Positions 1 to 10,969 of a stretch of 64,000 nucleotides of DNA are shown piece after piece. The stretch's first letter is position 1; the number at the start of each line of letters is the position of its first letter. The position numbers and the translations under genes are program-made. The notes under the pieces were generated by a model. The model saw only the letters and a list, made by a program, of their open reading frames with translations, was not told where the DNA came from and searched no databases. The DNA comes from Apiosordaria backusii (lineage: Eukaryota > Ascomycota > Sordariomycetes > Sordariales > Lasiosphaeriaceae): NCBI GenBank assembly GCA_030549205.1, contig JAUKTV010000015.1:744001-808000 (forward strand), read 5' to 3'.

Positions 1-1134
1 ATCCGCCTGCAGAACGGGGAAACATGCTTGTTTCAACGTCTTCGATTGGCTGCTCCACACCAAGCACTTTCGTGCCCAACCGCGATTCCATGGTGGTGTC
101 ACTGGTGTGGGCGAGGCCTCCCCTCTTCTGCCGCTGCTCTGCTTTTTTCTTGTGAGCTATTCTGGCGTCGTTTTGTTTCGGGCCACAAGATCGGGTCTCC
201 ATCGTGGGAGCGCAGGTAAGCTTTGATCATTTGGCTGCGGCACGGTGTCCTTTTGTACACAGTATGTGTTGGGGGTGGCCGTCAGCTTTATCTGGATGCA
301 CAGATGATGGGAAATTGACCAATTATTGCTTTGTCGTGCCTCCCACGGAAGGATAACCGTTGGGCGCCAACTGCCAAATATATCAGATGACCGAGAGGAA
401 CAGCGAGTTACACAGCTGATTCTTACCGCCCTTTTTCGTCAGTTTCGAATAGAAACCCATCACGATGCTTAAGCTCAATGTGCCAAGGTGCCGGACTGAC
501 CACGTTGGTCTAGAACAACTGTCCTGCGGTGTACCAAAATCCCGGGCACACTGTGCAGGTTTGGGCCTCCTCGCGTCATTGATGGTGGTGCCGTGGACAG
601 AAAAACAGGGATTGCGAGCAACACAACCTTGGAACCCCCTGCCTGACAGTTGAGAGTACCTGTTTTATTGTCCACAGCATACCAGGTAAGGTATCAGGCA
701 CACCGCTGCAGGAGCTCACCTACCCTGGTCACTGTGCAGACACTGTGGAGAAGCGGTAGAGCGCTTGGAGCAGTGCTTGTCTCGTCCCTGCCAAGATTGG
801 GGCAGTTCATCGCAGGGCCCAACTCATCTCTTTGGGAAGGGCATTTTCCTTGTTTTTGTCGTCGCTCAAACAAATCTGCCCGCCGGCAAAAAACCCACAT
901 GCCATCATCGAGCCATCCCCAGGCATCGTGACGGGAGGTGGCTGCCTCTCTTCTTTCTTCCTTCCTGTCTTTTATTCCCACAGCCTCCATTTCCTTCCAA
1001 CGGCATTGCGTCATTACTGTTACTGCGAAACACCTTTATTATTCGGCCTGCGTCGCAGGGCCCTTCTGTTATTGACGTGTTTGCTCAATTGACAAGCACC
1101 TACGCCGTATCATATTTGCGACAGCTCAGTCACC
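1..1134. other. Upstream region of the Ca2+ ATPase gene
   Basis: No open frame here has the look of a conserved protein on either strand. The last 200 bases are pyrimidine-rich (tracts of ttctttcttcc type near 950-1000), as in many fungal promoters and leaders, so this is read as promoter plus 5' leader of the calcium pump. The left edge may hold the 3' flank of a gene outside the window, but no coding end can be seen. Confidence 0.5.
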
Positions 1135-4100
1135 ATGGCTGACCCTGATCCGCCAAAACAAGAGGTATGCTTGTTGACTATCATCGCGCGTCGAGGCCAA
1201 ACATCGCTGACCGACCTGTCTTTGCAGCCCGCCAGCGCCAGCTTGAGTCCCACCGCCCAGGAACGCGATGCGCCAAGTACCGCGACAACAACGACCGGCA
1301 ATGGCGACCACAAAGCTGGCTCAAAGTTCCACCTCGATGTCGAGGACGCCTTGACTCCAGATCCGGGCACGGAGGACATGTTCATTGTCGAAAACAACAA
1401 ATTCGCATATTCCCCTGGACAGCTCGCCAAGTTTTTCAATCCCAAGAGTCTCAATGCCTTCTTCGCTGTCGGTGGCCTGGCCGGTTTGGAAAAGGGTCTG
1501 CAGACAAATCGCGAGAGTGGCCTGAGTGTCGACGAAACCTCGGTGGGCTCCTCTGTCACTTTTGAGGAGGTCGCGCCCAAGGGTGTGCCAAAGTATGGAT
1601 CCCATGGCGACACAGTACCCACCGTCAAGGGCGACAACCCTGCCGCTGCCGCTGCTGCCAATGCGACAGCTCCAGCTCACGATGCCGGCAGCGCCTTTTC
1701 CGACCGCAGGCGCATCTTCAAGGAGAACAGATTACCAGAGAAGAAGAGCAAGTCGCTGTTGGAGCTCGCCTGGATCACCTACAATGACAAGATCCTGATC
1801 TTGCTCACGATCGCGGCCGTTGTATCGCTTGCGCTTGGCTTGTATCAGACGTTTGGTGTCAAGCATGAGCCTGTAGAAGGCGAAGAGGAGGGTGCCGGGG
1901 AGGGCGCCAAGCTGGAGTGGGTCGAAGGTGTGGCCATTATGGTCGCTATCATCATCGTGGTGGTCGTTGGCACTTTGAACGACTGGCAAATGGAACGGCA
2001 ATTCAACAAACTCAACAAGAAGCACAACGATCGTACCGTCAAGGTTATTCGCTCGGGCAAGTCTGCTGAGATCTCGGTATTCGATATTGTGGTTGGCGAT
2101 GTCATGCATCTTAGCCAGGGTGACATGGTACCCGTCGACGGCATTTTCATCAACGGCCATGGTGTCAAATGCGACGAATCATCAGCGACTGGCGAATCTG
2201 ATCTCCTGAAGAAGGTTTCCGGCGAGGAGGTTTATCAGATACTCGAGCGTGTTTCGCGAGGCGAGGAGGCACCGCACGACATTGAGAAGCTCGATCCGTT
2301 TATTCTCTCCGGAAGCAAAGTCAACGAAGGCACCGGTACTTTCCTGGTCACGGCTGTTGGCGTCAACTCTTGCTATGGACGCACCATGATGTCTTTGCAC
2401 ACTGAATCGGAAGATACCCCTTTGCAAAAGAAGCTGAACCGCCTGGCAGATGGCATTGCCAAGTTTGGTGGTGGCGCCGCTTTGCTCCTCTTCGTCGTCC
2501 TCTTCATCAAGTTCCTGGCTTCACTCCCGGGCAGCACAGATACGCCTGACCAGAAGGGCCAAACGTTCCTCCGGCTTTTCATCACCGCTGTTACAGTCGT
2601 GGTCGTCGCTGTCCCTGAGGGTCTACCACTGGCAGTGACTCTGGCACTTGCTTTCGCTACCACCAGGATGATGCGCGACAACAACTTGGTGCGCGTCCTT
2701 AAGGCTTGCGAGACGATGGGCAACGCAACTACAGTATGCTCTGACAAGACAGGTACTCTCACGCAAAACAAGATGACGGTTGTTGCCACGACCCTCGGCA
2801 AAAGCATCAGCTTTGGCGGAACCGATGCTCCCTTGGATGATGACCCAAGCGTCAAAACCGAAAAGTCTGCCACCAACACCGTCCCTAATGTTCCGATTGC
2901 CGAATTTGCTCAGAGCCTGAGCGGTACAGTCAAGAAACTGATTATTCAAGCGAACGCCGTCAACTCCACTGCTTTTGAGGGCGAATCCGAAGGCGAGAAG
3001 ACATTCATTGGCTCCAAGACCGAGGTTGCGTTGCTTACCCTCAGTCGCGATCACCTTGGCTCTGCGCCTGTTCAGGAGGAGCGGTCCAACTCAAACGTCG
3101 TCCAGGTTGTCCCCTTCGATTCGGCCGTCAAATACATGGCTACTGTTGTGAAACTTCCCGATGGGAAGTTTCGCGCTTATGTCAAGGGCGCTTCCGAAAT
3201 TCTCTTGGGCAAGTGCTCCAAGGTTATTGCCGATGCGAGTTCCGAGGAGCTCTCTACCGTGGAGATGACGGAAGACGATCGCGAAATGTTCTCAGAGACT
3301 ATCACTTCCTACGCCGGCCAGACCCTCCGTACGATTGGATCCTCGTACCGCGACTTTGAGTCCTGGCCGCCCCCGGAGTTGGCCGGACAGACTGAGCTCA
3401 CAGCCGCCGAATTCGACAAGGTTCACAAGGACATGACGCTGCTTGCCATTTTTGGTATCAAGGACCCCCTGAGACCCAGCGTCAAGAAGGCTATTGAGGA
3501 TTGCAAGCGCGCTCACGTCAAGGTCCGCATGGTTACTGGTGACAATCTTCTTACCGGCCGCGCCATCGCCAAGGAATGTGGTATCTACAACCCCAAGGAG
3601 GGCGGTATCGCCATGGAGGGACCTGTTTTCCGCCGCAAGACTCCAGAGGAATTGAAGGAGCTTGTGCCCAAACTCGAGGTCCTCGCCCGTTCCAGTCCCG
3701 AAGACAAGCGTATCCTGGTCAAGACTCTGAAGGAACTTGGCGAGACTGTTGCTGTCACTGGTGATGGTACCAATGACGCTCCGGCTCTCAAGATGGCTGA
3801 TATCGGCTTTGCCATGGGTATTGCTGGTACTGAAGTCGCCAAGGAGGCTGCTGCTATTATTCTCATGGATGACAACTTCGCCTCTATCGTCAAGGGTATC
3901 AGCTGGGGTCGTGCTGTCAATGACGCCGTCAAGAAGTTCTTGCAGGTTCGTCTTTTCTCCTTGATTTCTTGGTTCTTGGTGGATCAACATGCTGACACAA
4001 TCATTAGTTTCAACTTACTGTCAACGTCACCGCCGTGGTGGTCACTTTCGTTACTTCGGTCGCCAGTGACAAGGAAGAATCCGTGCTCAACGCGGTTCAG

Positions 4101-4964
4101 CTTCTCTGGGTCAACTTGATCATGGACACGTTTGCCGCCCTTGCTCTCGCCACCGATCCGCCCACCGATTCGATTCTCGATCGCGCGCCCGATAAGAAAA
4201 CGGCGCCATTGATTAACACTCGCATGGGCAAGATGATCATTGGTCAAGCCATCTGCCAGCTCGCCATCACGCTCGTTCTCCACTTTGCCGGTCCCGGTTT
4301 GATGGGCTACGACATGACTGATAAGGATCAGGCAGAGCACATGAAGACGCTCGTGTTCAACACGTTTGTCTGGCTCCAGATTTTCAACGAACTCAACAAC
4401 CGTCGTCTCGATAACAGGCTCAATATTTTCGAGGGTATTACTCGCAATTATTTCTTCATCATCATCAATTGCATCATGGTCGGCGGCCAAGTCCTCATCA
4501 TTTTCGTCGGTGGCGCCGCCTTTGGAATTCGCCCGCTCACCGGAAAGGAATGGGGCTTGTCTATTGGACTGGGCGCCATCTCTCTCCCATGGGGTATCGT
4601 GATTCGCAAGTTCCCCGACTCGTGGGCTGCCGCCATGACGCCACACATCAAGTTCCCCAAGCTCCGCTTCCGCAAGAGCAAGAAGAAGGATGAGGAGACT
4701 TCAGATGATGTCGACTTGCAAAAGAAGAAGGACGTGTCGACAGACAGCGAGAGCGAGGAGCGCTTTGGCCCGCCGTTGAGGACGTTGACTAGTATTCGCG
4801 GCAAGCGGGCCTCGACGAACATTCGCAGGGGTTTCAGAGAGTACATGCACGACAAGAAGACTCAGGTCAAGGAGAAGGTAGCGCCAGGGAGCACGACCAA
4901 TGTTGCTGCTGTCGAGCCTGCCGCACCAGTGAATGGGACGGGAGGGGTCACGGAGAAGGCTTAG
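1135..4964 (+). CDS. P-type Ca2+-transporting ATPase, PMCA/Pmc1 type (P2B)
   Basis: Pumps Ca2+ out of the cytosol using ATP, in the vacuolar or plasma membrane. The model has three exons: 1135-1164, 1228-3945 and 4008-4964, giving 1234 residues. The 63-nt first intron (donor gtatgc, acceptor ttgcag) is in frame. The second intron splits the fifth membrane segment, and joining restores KFLQ-FQLTVN. Visible motifs in order: the TGES actuator loop (here SSATGESDLL), PEGLPL in M4, the phosphorylation site CSDKTGTLTQNKM near residue 514, KGASEILL, MVTGDN, the hinge TGDGTNDAP, and WVNLIMDTFAALALATDPP in M6. N-terminal M1-M2 segments flank an acidic EGEEEGAGEG loop. The tail is charged (KSKKKDEE, then a Ser/Glu cluster). 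It resembles the Neurospora NCA family, but which paralogue is not decided. The start is chosen by its accATGGC context and because the frame opens just upstream of the conserved N-terminal region. Confidence 0.96.
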
Positions 4965-6433
4965 TTTTGCCATTTGGTTTGAGGCCCTCTGTTAGCCGGG
5001 AGGGAACTCGTTTAATTTCCTTTTGAGGCGGGGGCTTTTGTGTTATGCGAAAAGGGAGAAGGAATTGCGATGATTTTGTTTTGATGGAATGGATTGAGGA
5101 AGATGTTGGGAACACACGGATACCCCTTGGTTTTTGTTGCGCTGGCGGTGGTGGTTTTAAAGATGAAAGATATATCTGGCCGCTGATGAGTACCTTACTT
5201 GACAGTACGTCTTTTTCTTTTTTCTCTTTTTAATTGTACCGTCGCTTTTTGATGACGATTCTTTTCTTGTGTACGCTAGCGGTTTTTGTATGGGTTATAT
5301 TGGGTGGATGAGAGATGAATATAAAGAGTGTAAAAGACTGATGTGTTTTGAGGTTGATGGGGTGCGATATCCTGGGTCGAGAATGTGGACTGATAACCAA
5401 TGTCGGCTTGTAGGTATCATGGCACTTGTATTCCAAGTGATTTAGTTGCTTACTGTGCAAGAGTGGCCACTGTTTTCATCCCAGTTCTTGCGAAAACATG
5501 ACCATTCTGCTGAGCACTGGAAAAAAAAAAAGAAATATGGCGCGTGATAGTCATGCTTGCTCCCGCATCTAGTGGTGCCAAGGTCAGCAAAGAGGAGTCG
5601 GAAGATATTTCGACCTCTTATACCTCCCTAGAAAGCCTAGCATAAGTTTCGCAACGAATTTGCATCTAGGCCTGCCAACAGAAACGCCCCAACCAATACC
5701 AAGAACGGCTAATGCAACGCTGGTATGACGAGGCTGATGCCGAGGTTTTGTTCTGGGGGTGACTGACAGGGAAGGTTGACAAAGATTTATGTATAAACCC
5801 CTACCGACAGACAGATGGTGCACATGCTATGCATGTTGTGTAACAAGCCACAGGTTGCGTCTATTGGCTCAGGTTAGCCTGTTAGGTGATCCTGATCAAA
5901 TTCAGGCGAGGGGTAGGTCAGAATGAGTAAGCCCACCCACACCAGCTTTCTGTTGAGGGGTTGGAGTACTATTTGTGAAGGGACTTGGGCTATTCGGGGT
6001 ATTTATGCCCGGGACCGGATAGATTTCCTTGGGGAGGGAGAGTTTGGTATTGAGGAGGTCAGGAGGGGGGTTTGATAGGTTGAGCCCACGTGGGAGGGAT
6101 GAGGTTGGACAGCAGAAGGGGACGGCAAAAAAAGGGTTTAGGCATGTCAGATTGGTTGTGAAGGGGATGGGAAGGGAAGGTGAGCTGAGATACTACCCAT
6201 TGGGTTGTGCAGAACCAACAGGATGGACTATTGTTTTTTGGCGCAGGTGGATGGGGGTTATGGCTTGTGATTGATGTAGGTACTGTCTACATAGCCGACC
6301 TCCATGTCAGATTTAAGTACGTGTAAGGTACCGTATGTGGGAGATAAAACCCCCTTCTTGTCCCCCTTCTGTTGGTTGTTTTTCCGTCTCCCCTTCACGT
6401 CCTCTCTGCAGCAGAAGACAACCCCCATCCATC
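4965..6433. other. Intergenic: pump 3' region and DUF1996 promoter
   Basis: The first part is AT-rich and reads as the 3' end of the calcium pump transcript. A run of 12 A lies at 5521-5532. A TATA-like gagataaaac sits at about 6340-6350, some 90 bases before the DUF1996 start, followed by a CT-rich leader. No supported coding region was found. Confidence 0.5.
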
Positions 6434-8021
6434 ATGAAGACCCTCCTCCTTTTTACCTCCCTCTTGGGAGTCGTCCTTTCTAACCCCCTCCCCTCCCCTC
6501 AAACCCCCGGCCCTGACCCCAACGACCCAACCGACCCCTTCCCCCCCCTCCCCCCGGACCTCTCCTTCGACGACGTCCCCAACTTCCCCACCTTCAACGG
6601 CACAGGCGCGACGATGCTCCGCTTCGGCTGCCACCAGCTCGTCATCGACCGCATCGACCCCCTCGTCAACCCCGGCGCCGTCCCCTCGCCCCACCAGCAC
6701 CAAATCGTAGGCGGGAACGCCTTTGACGCGTTCATGCCACTCAAGGATATCGCCAAGAGGTCGAGTTGTACTGGTTGCTCGTATAGTGATGATTTTAGTA
6801 ACTACTGGACGAGTAACTTGTGGTTTAGGGCACGGAATGGGAGTTATAAACGAGTAAAGCAGATTCCGAACAATTTGCAGTTTAATGATACTTTTACGAC
6901 TAGCACGGAGGGGGGATTGACGGCGTATTATGTTAGTCCTGGGCAGGGGAGTGAGGGGGTGAAGGCGTTTAAGCCGGGGTTTAGGATGTTTTTTGGGGAT
7001 GCGGCGTTGAGGGCGAGGCCGGTGGGTTTTTCTCTTTTCTGTTGTTTATTTTGGGCTGTTATGACACTGTGAGAGAATGAGATTGGACAATGGTCTTTTG
7101 CTAACGGTTAGGTTGAAGACTACTGGGTTCAACCTCAGCAGGCAGAGTTGCTTTCGGTGTTATACCGGCCCAAATTTTGAGGGGGACAATCTAGCGCCTT
7201 GCCAGGATCCGCTGGTGGATAGCTGGGGGTTGCCGCAGAAGAAGTGTTTTGGGATTAGGTGAGTTACCTTATTTGTCACAGGGTGAATTTGTTGAAAGGG
7301 GAGATTGCTAAGAAGAAAATGTGTAGGAGTAATGTCCTGTTTCCGACGTGAGTTCTTTTCTCTCTCTCCCTGTGGGCCGATAAGGGGGATGGATGGATTG
7401 CCCCTTTGACCCCATCTTCTCTCCCCTTGAACCTGTTTCCTAGAACCTACGTCACCATCAAAATCCCGATTCCTATTCTTGTCATGAAAATGCTAACAAC
7501 AGTCTCAAAAGCTGCTGGGACGGCGTCTCCCTCGACTCCCCCGACCACAAATCCCACGTTGCCTACCCCCTCGAAGGACCCCAGCCCTTCACCTCCTTCC
7601 GCACCGCCCTCGCCTGTCCCCCCTCCCACCCGGTCAAAATCCCGCAGGTCATGCTCGAAATCGTCTGGGACACCACCCCCTTCAACGACCCCGACCTCTG
7701 GCCTGAAGACGGCTCGCAACCGTTTCTTTTATCGACAGGTGACAGGTCGGGGTACAGCCAGCACGCGGATTACGTCTTTGGGTGGAAGGGGAACGAGCTC
7801 CAAAAGGCGATGGACGCGGGGTGTGCGGCTGCGAACTGCCCTGGGATTAAAGTGCAAAGTTTGAAGAAGGCAAAGAAGTGCAAGGTGAAGCCGTTGGTGA
7901 AGGAGACGTATGAGGGGTGTAAGTCTTGCCTTTTTCGATTATGGCAAGGGAGGTTTGTGAAAGCTGACAAGACTGAATGATAGGGCTGAGTGCGTTGCCA
8001 GGTGGGATTCAGGCTCAGTGA
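6434..8021 (+). CDS. Secreted DUF1996-family protein
   Basis: Function unknown; DUF1996 is a fungal extracellular family sometimes found joined to WSC carbohydrate-binding modules. The model has five exons: 6434-7021, 7119-7258, 7327-7347, 7512-7918 and 7984-8021, giving 397 residues. The N-terminus MKTLLLFTSLLGVVLS is a clear signal peptide, followed by a Pro/Asp-rich linker. Family landmarks then appear in order: LRFGCHQLVIDRIDPLVNPG, SPHQHQIVGGNAF, GFRMFFGD, SFRCYTGPNFEGDN-like text (here CFRCYTGPNF), FPTCWDGVSLDSPDHKSH, GDRSGYSQHADYVFGW, and the terminal WLSALPG. Exon 3 is only 21 nt; it supplies SNVLFP and is needed to join the two halves. The acceptor of intron 1 is the least certain: 7118 (gaag) keeps the family reading, while the stronger-looking 7111 (ggttag) breaks the frame. 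Confidence 0.9.
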
Positions 8022-8265
8022 TTACCGGGCAGTTATCGTGGTCTGGATCTTTTAGAACTGGGAGAACTATCAATTCAAGGACAGTTGATATGCTAGTTCT
8101 ATAGGCAACAAACAATATTTAGGGCGTATAGTTAGATCATCCAAGCTCCGCCGTATATGATGACTGATAAAAGTTGCTGTCCCGGTTGATCAATGTGTTT
8201 GATGTTGGCCATAATCTGCTTAGCTTTGGGTTCTTCTATGTACCTAGACATATGAAAAGCATTTC

Positions 8266-8352
8266 AAAGCTCGGATTCCATCCATTTGAAGCTTAGATAA
8301 CGTCGATGTCAAGCTTGGATGATGTCGGTATAAAGCTTAGATAAATACCGTA
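8266..8352. repeat. Degenerate 22-bp tandem repeat, four copies
   Basis: Four head-to-tail units of about 22 bases begin at 8266, 8288, 8310 and 8332. Each starts with (a/g/c)aagct(t/c) and continues (a/g)gat. The two middle copies match best (aagcttagataacgtcg against aagcttggatgatgtcg), and the last is diverged. The differences include several C/T and G/A transitions, as expected of old or RIP-mutated fungal repeats. It lies in AT-rich intergenic DNA. Confidence 0.6.
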
Positions 8353-8930
8353 ATAATAAACCTATCTTAGACGGGGAATCTTCTTAGATGTACTTATGTG
8401 AGAACTTAACAGGACTAAAGCAAAGTATAATAGTAGCCCTGTAATATTGAAGTGGAAAGGTCTTTGCAATTGCCTCCATCCATGAACCTTTTGTTCAAAG
8501 CACTGCGCACATCAATACTGCCATGCCGTAATCGAAGCCGTCATTTCACTTGACAAAGTAAGTCTCTGGACTGAAAAAAAAGTGCTGTCTTCACAAAAAA
8601 ATCGGGGGTATATTTCAGCAATAAGCAAACGCTAAAACGCAAATCAAAGCTACCTTAAAAAAGCAAAGCTATAACTCAAACCACAGCCTCTTTTACTACC
8701 CCCTTCCCCGCCACGCCCCCGAGACCAATCGCCCGTTTCCTTTGATAGTGCCCTTTCCCTTTGTGCCTTTGCCGTCCAAACAAATCCCCGAGTTCTAATA
8801 AACCTTATTTGCGTGACACCCCTTTGCCCCCTTGACCCTGCCTACGAGAATGCCGGGTATCCCATAACGAAAAAGGAAAGACAAGAAAAGAAAAAGCAAA
8901 GAAAAACATGCTAGACCCGTTTGCTTCCTG

Positions 8931-8952
8931 TTGTTGTTATTGTTGTTGTTGT
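8931..8952. repeat. TTG microsatellite
   Basis: An imperfect TTG/TGT run with one interrupting TAT, ending in gtacatgtgt. A second, longer run of the same type at 55931-55972 ends in the closely similar gtacatatgt. Confidence 0.7.
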
Positions 8953-9274
8953 ACATGTGTCCCTCCTGTTATTTGTTTGTTTCCTGCCAGCCTATAAAAA
9001 AGCCCCTCGTTGTTCTGTGTGTCCCCTATCGAGTTGGCGGTTGGGCGTGATGGTGTGAAATCCTCCTCTATTACCTTAGTTATCGCTTTATCCGTCTGTC
9101 CGTCCGTAAGTTGGTTTTTGTGTAGGTACCCACGACACACTGGGCCGGCCGTTTGTGGTGGGTTCGTTGGTTTTGTTGTGTTTTGTTGTGATGATGTGTT
9201 GCAGTGTAGGTAGTGTGTTGTCTCTGGTTGGGTGATCTGGGTCGGGGGTGGTGTCGTTTGATGGCAGGTGACCG

Positions 9275-10969
9275 TCAGAGATCACTGCCCCCCGCCAGCA
9301 TATTACACACCCTCCTCTCGCCCAGATACAGCCCCGCAAAGAAGAACAAGCTGAACAGCATCAGCAGCGCGAGCACGACCGTCGTCACAGCCGCGATAAC
9401 AATGATCTCCGACTTCCTAAGCCGTTCCCGTTGCTCTTCTCTGCGCTGAATCTCGACCTCCTTGCTGTCCCGGCGGCTCTTTTGCGCATGCTGCGCGGCC
9501 TGGGCAGCGCGGAACGCCGAGTCGGTGCCATCCCACTGCTCCATGGGCAGGGAATTGGTGAACTCAGTCGACTCGTCGAACGTCTCGATCCGCCTGGACG
9601 GCTTCCCGCCAACGGTGGTGTCCTCGTTGAGGGTCAATGCCCTGACCAGCCGGACAGGGGACCCGACAGCGAGGGTCATGGGTGGGATGTTGCAGTTGAC
9701 CAGAGTACCGGCACCAATGACAGCGCCGTTTCCAATCGAAACTCCTGGTCTGTGAGGTGGGTGGTGTGCATGTCAGCAACGACGCAAAAAGTCAGGAAAC
9801 GGTTGTCTAAACGATCTGACCAATCACAACCAAGGATTGTATCTTGGGGGAAAAGGCCAAGAAGGAGACCGGGGTGTTTTTGGTGGATGGTTGTGTGCTC
9901 GGGAATCGATGCTATCAGGAAAAAGAAAAAAAAAAAGCTTACAGGATGGTGACGTTGGCGCCGATCCAGACATCGTTGCCAATGGTAACGGGAGCACCGG
10001 TGCTCAGCTTGGATGTCCGTCGCCCTTCCAGGCTGACCGGGTCTGCCGTTGTGCGTGTTAGTGCGTGTCTTGTTGGTCATCGACTTCCATATTCGGCTGC
10101 ATGTGCAGCAGTGCGAGACAAAAGGTCCTGCAACCTTGATTCTCCTCGGGAACGCCTCCCGATTGCCCGGACCGGATGATTCCGAGACATGAGCGCAGGT
10201 TAAACGCAGGCTGAGCTGAAAAGAGACACCGACACAGGAGAGTGAGAGGGGGGAGAAAAGAAAGAGAGGGGCGAACCTACGACCAACGCAGACAATGGTG
10301 CAATTGGTGCCAATGTTGCAGCGTTCACCAATGATCAAGTCAGCCACTGGGGTGTCGAGGATGACGCAGTTGCGGTTGATAAAGGTGCTGCTCGCAACCC
10401 TGAGCCGGGTACCATAGTCGACCCAGAGAGGCGGCTTGACAAACGGGATGGTGGCCTTGAGGGTAGGGTTGCTGATGGCCTGGTCGTGGGTGACCATGGT
10501 CCCCTCCTCTGCCGAAGTGCCATCCTCCTTCTTGGGACGGTCTGGCCTCACAATGCTACAGAAACATCTTGTTAGCATTTTGTTGGACATGCTTCAAGAA
10601 ACCGGCGTGTGTGTGTGCCCTGGACAATATCCGGGTACTCGGCCGGGACCGATCGGAGACTTACTCGAGCCACTTCTCACCACGGATCTTTGCATCCGCA
10701 TCCTCCGGGGTGCTGTTGAAGGCACGGCAGGCTGCTGCACATGAGTTGCGCACCCTGCGGAAGTCGTTGTTTCCTGCAGGGAAGGCGACCTCAATGCCTG
10801 TGTACTGCTGCTTGAGCGTACCAGTTGAGAATGGTTGGTCGTTCATGACTGAGTCGGCGCTGGGTGAGATATCGGGCCTAGAAGCCGCGTAGGGGTTACT
10901 GGTATATCGAAAGTGTTGTCGCCAACGGAGCGAGGGCTTTTCCTCGATATGACCAGAGTTCAAAATCAT
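9275..10969 (-). CDS. Maltose/galactoside O-acetyltransferase-like (NodL/LacA) protein with C-terminal membrane anchor
   Basis: Left-handed beta-helix acyltransferase of the maltose/galactoside acetyltransferase group, expected to use acetyl-CoA on a sugar. Exons on the minus strand: 10969-10665, 10555-10284, 10042-9943 and 9749-9275, giving 383 residues. The N-terminal maltose-acetyltransferase-type segment (FRRVRNSCAAACRAFN) is followed by hexapeptide repeats (ADLIIGERCNIGTNCTI, PVTIGNDVWIGANVTILPG, VSIGNGAVIGAGTLV, and SPVRLVRAL at the end of the helix). Splice joins restore EKWLDIVRP and NVTILPGV exactly. Two oddities: a long polar linker leads to one hydrophobic segment near residues 341-366 (IIVIAAVTTVVLALLMLF) with a short basic tail, so the enzyme is probably tail-anchored; and the catalytic-His segment (usually xHPxDP) is missing at the exon 2-3 join. 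Confidence 0.85.

Larger units (their letters stand above)
8022..9274. other. Intergenic with AT-rich and low-complexity DNA
   Basis: The interval between the DUF1996 gene and the acetyltransferase. It holds an AT-rich segment (about 8080-8450) with a small tandem repeat array (listed separately), A-rich tracts near 8574-8600, and a TTG/TGT-rich microsatellite at about 8931-8952. No coding region could be supported. Confidence 0.5.
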
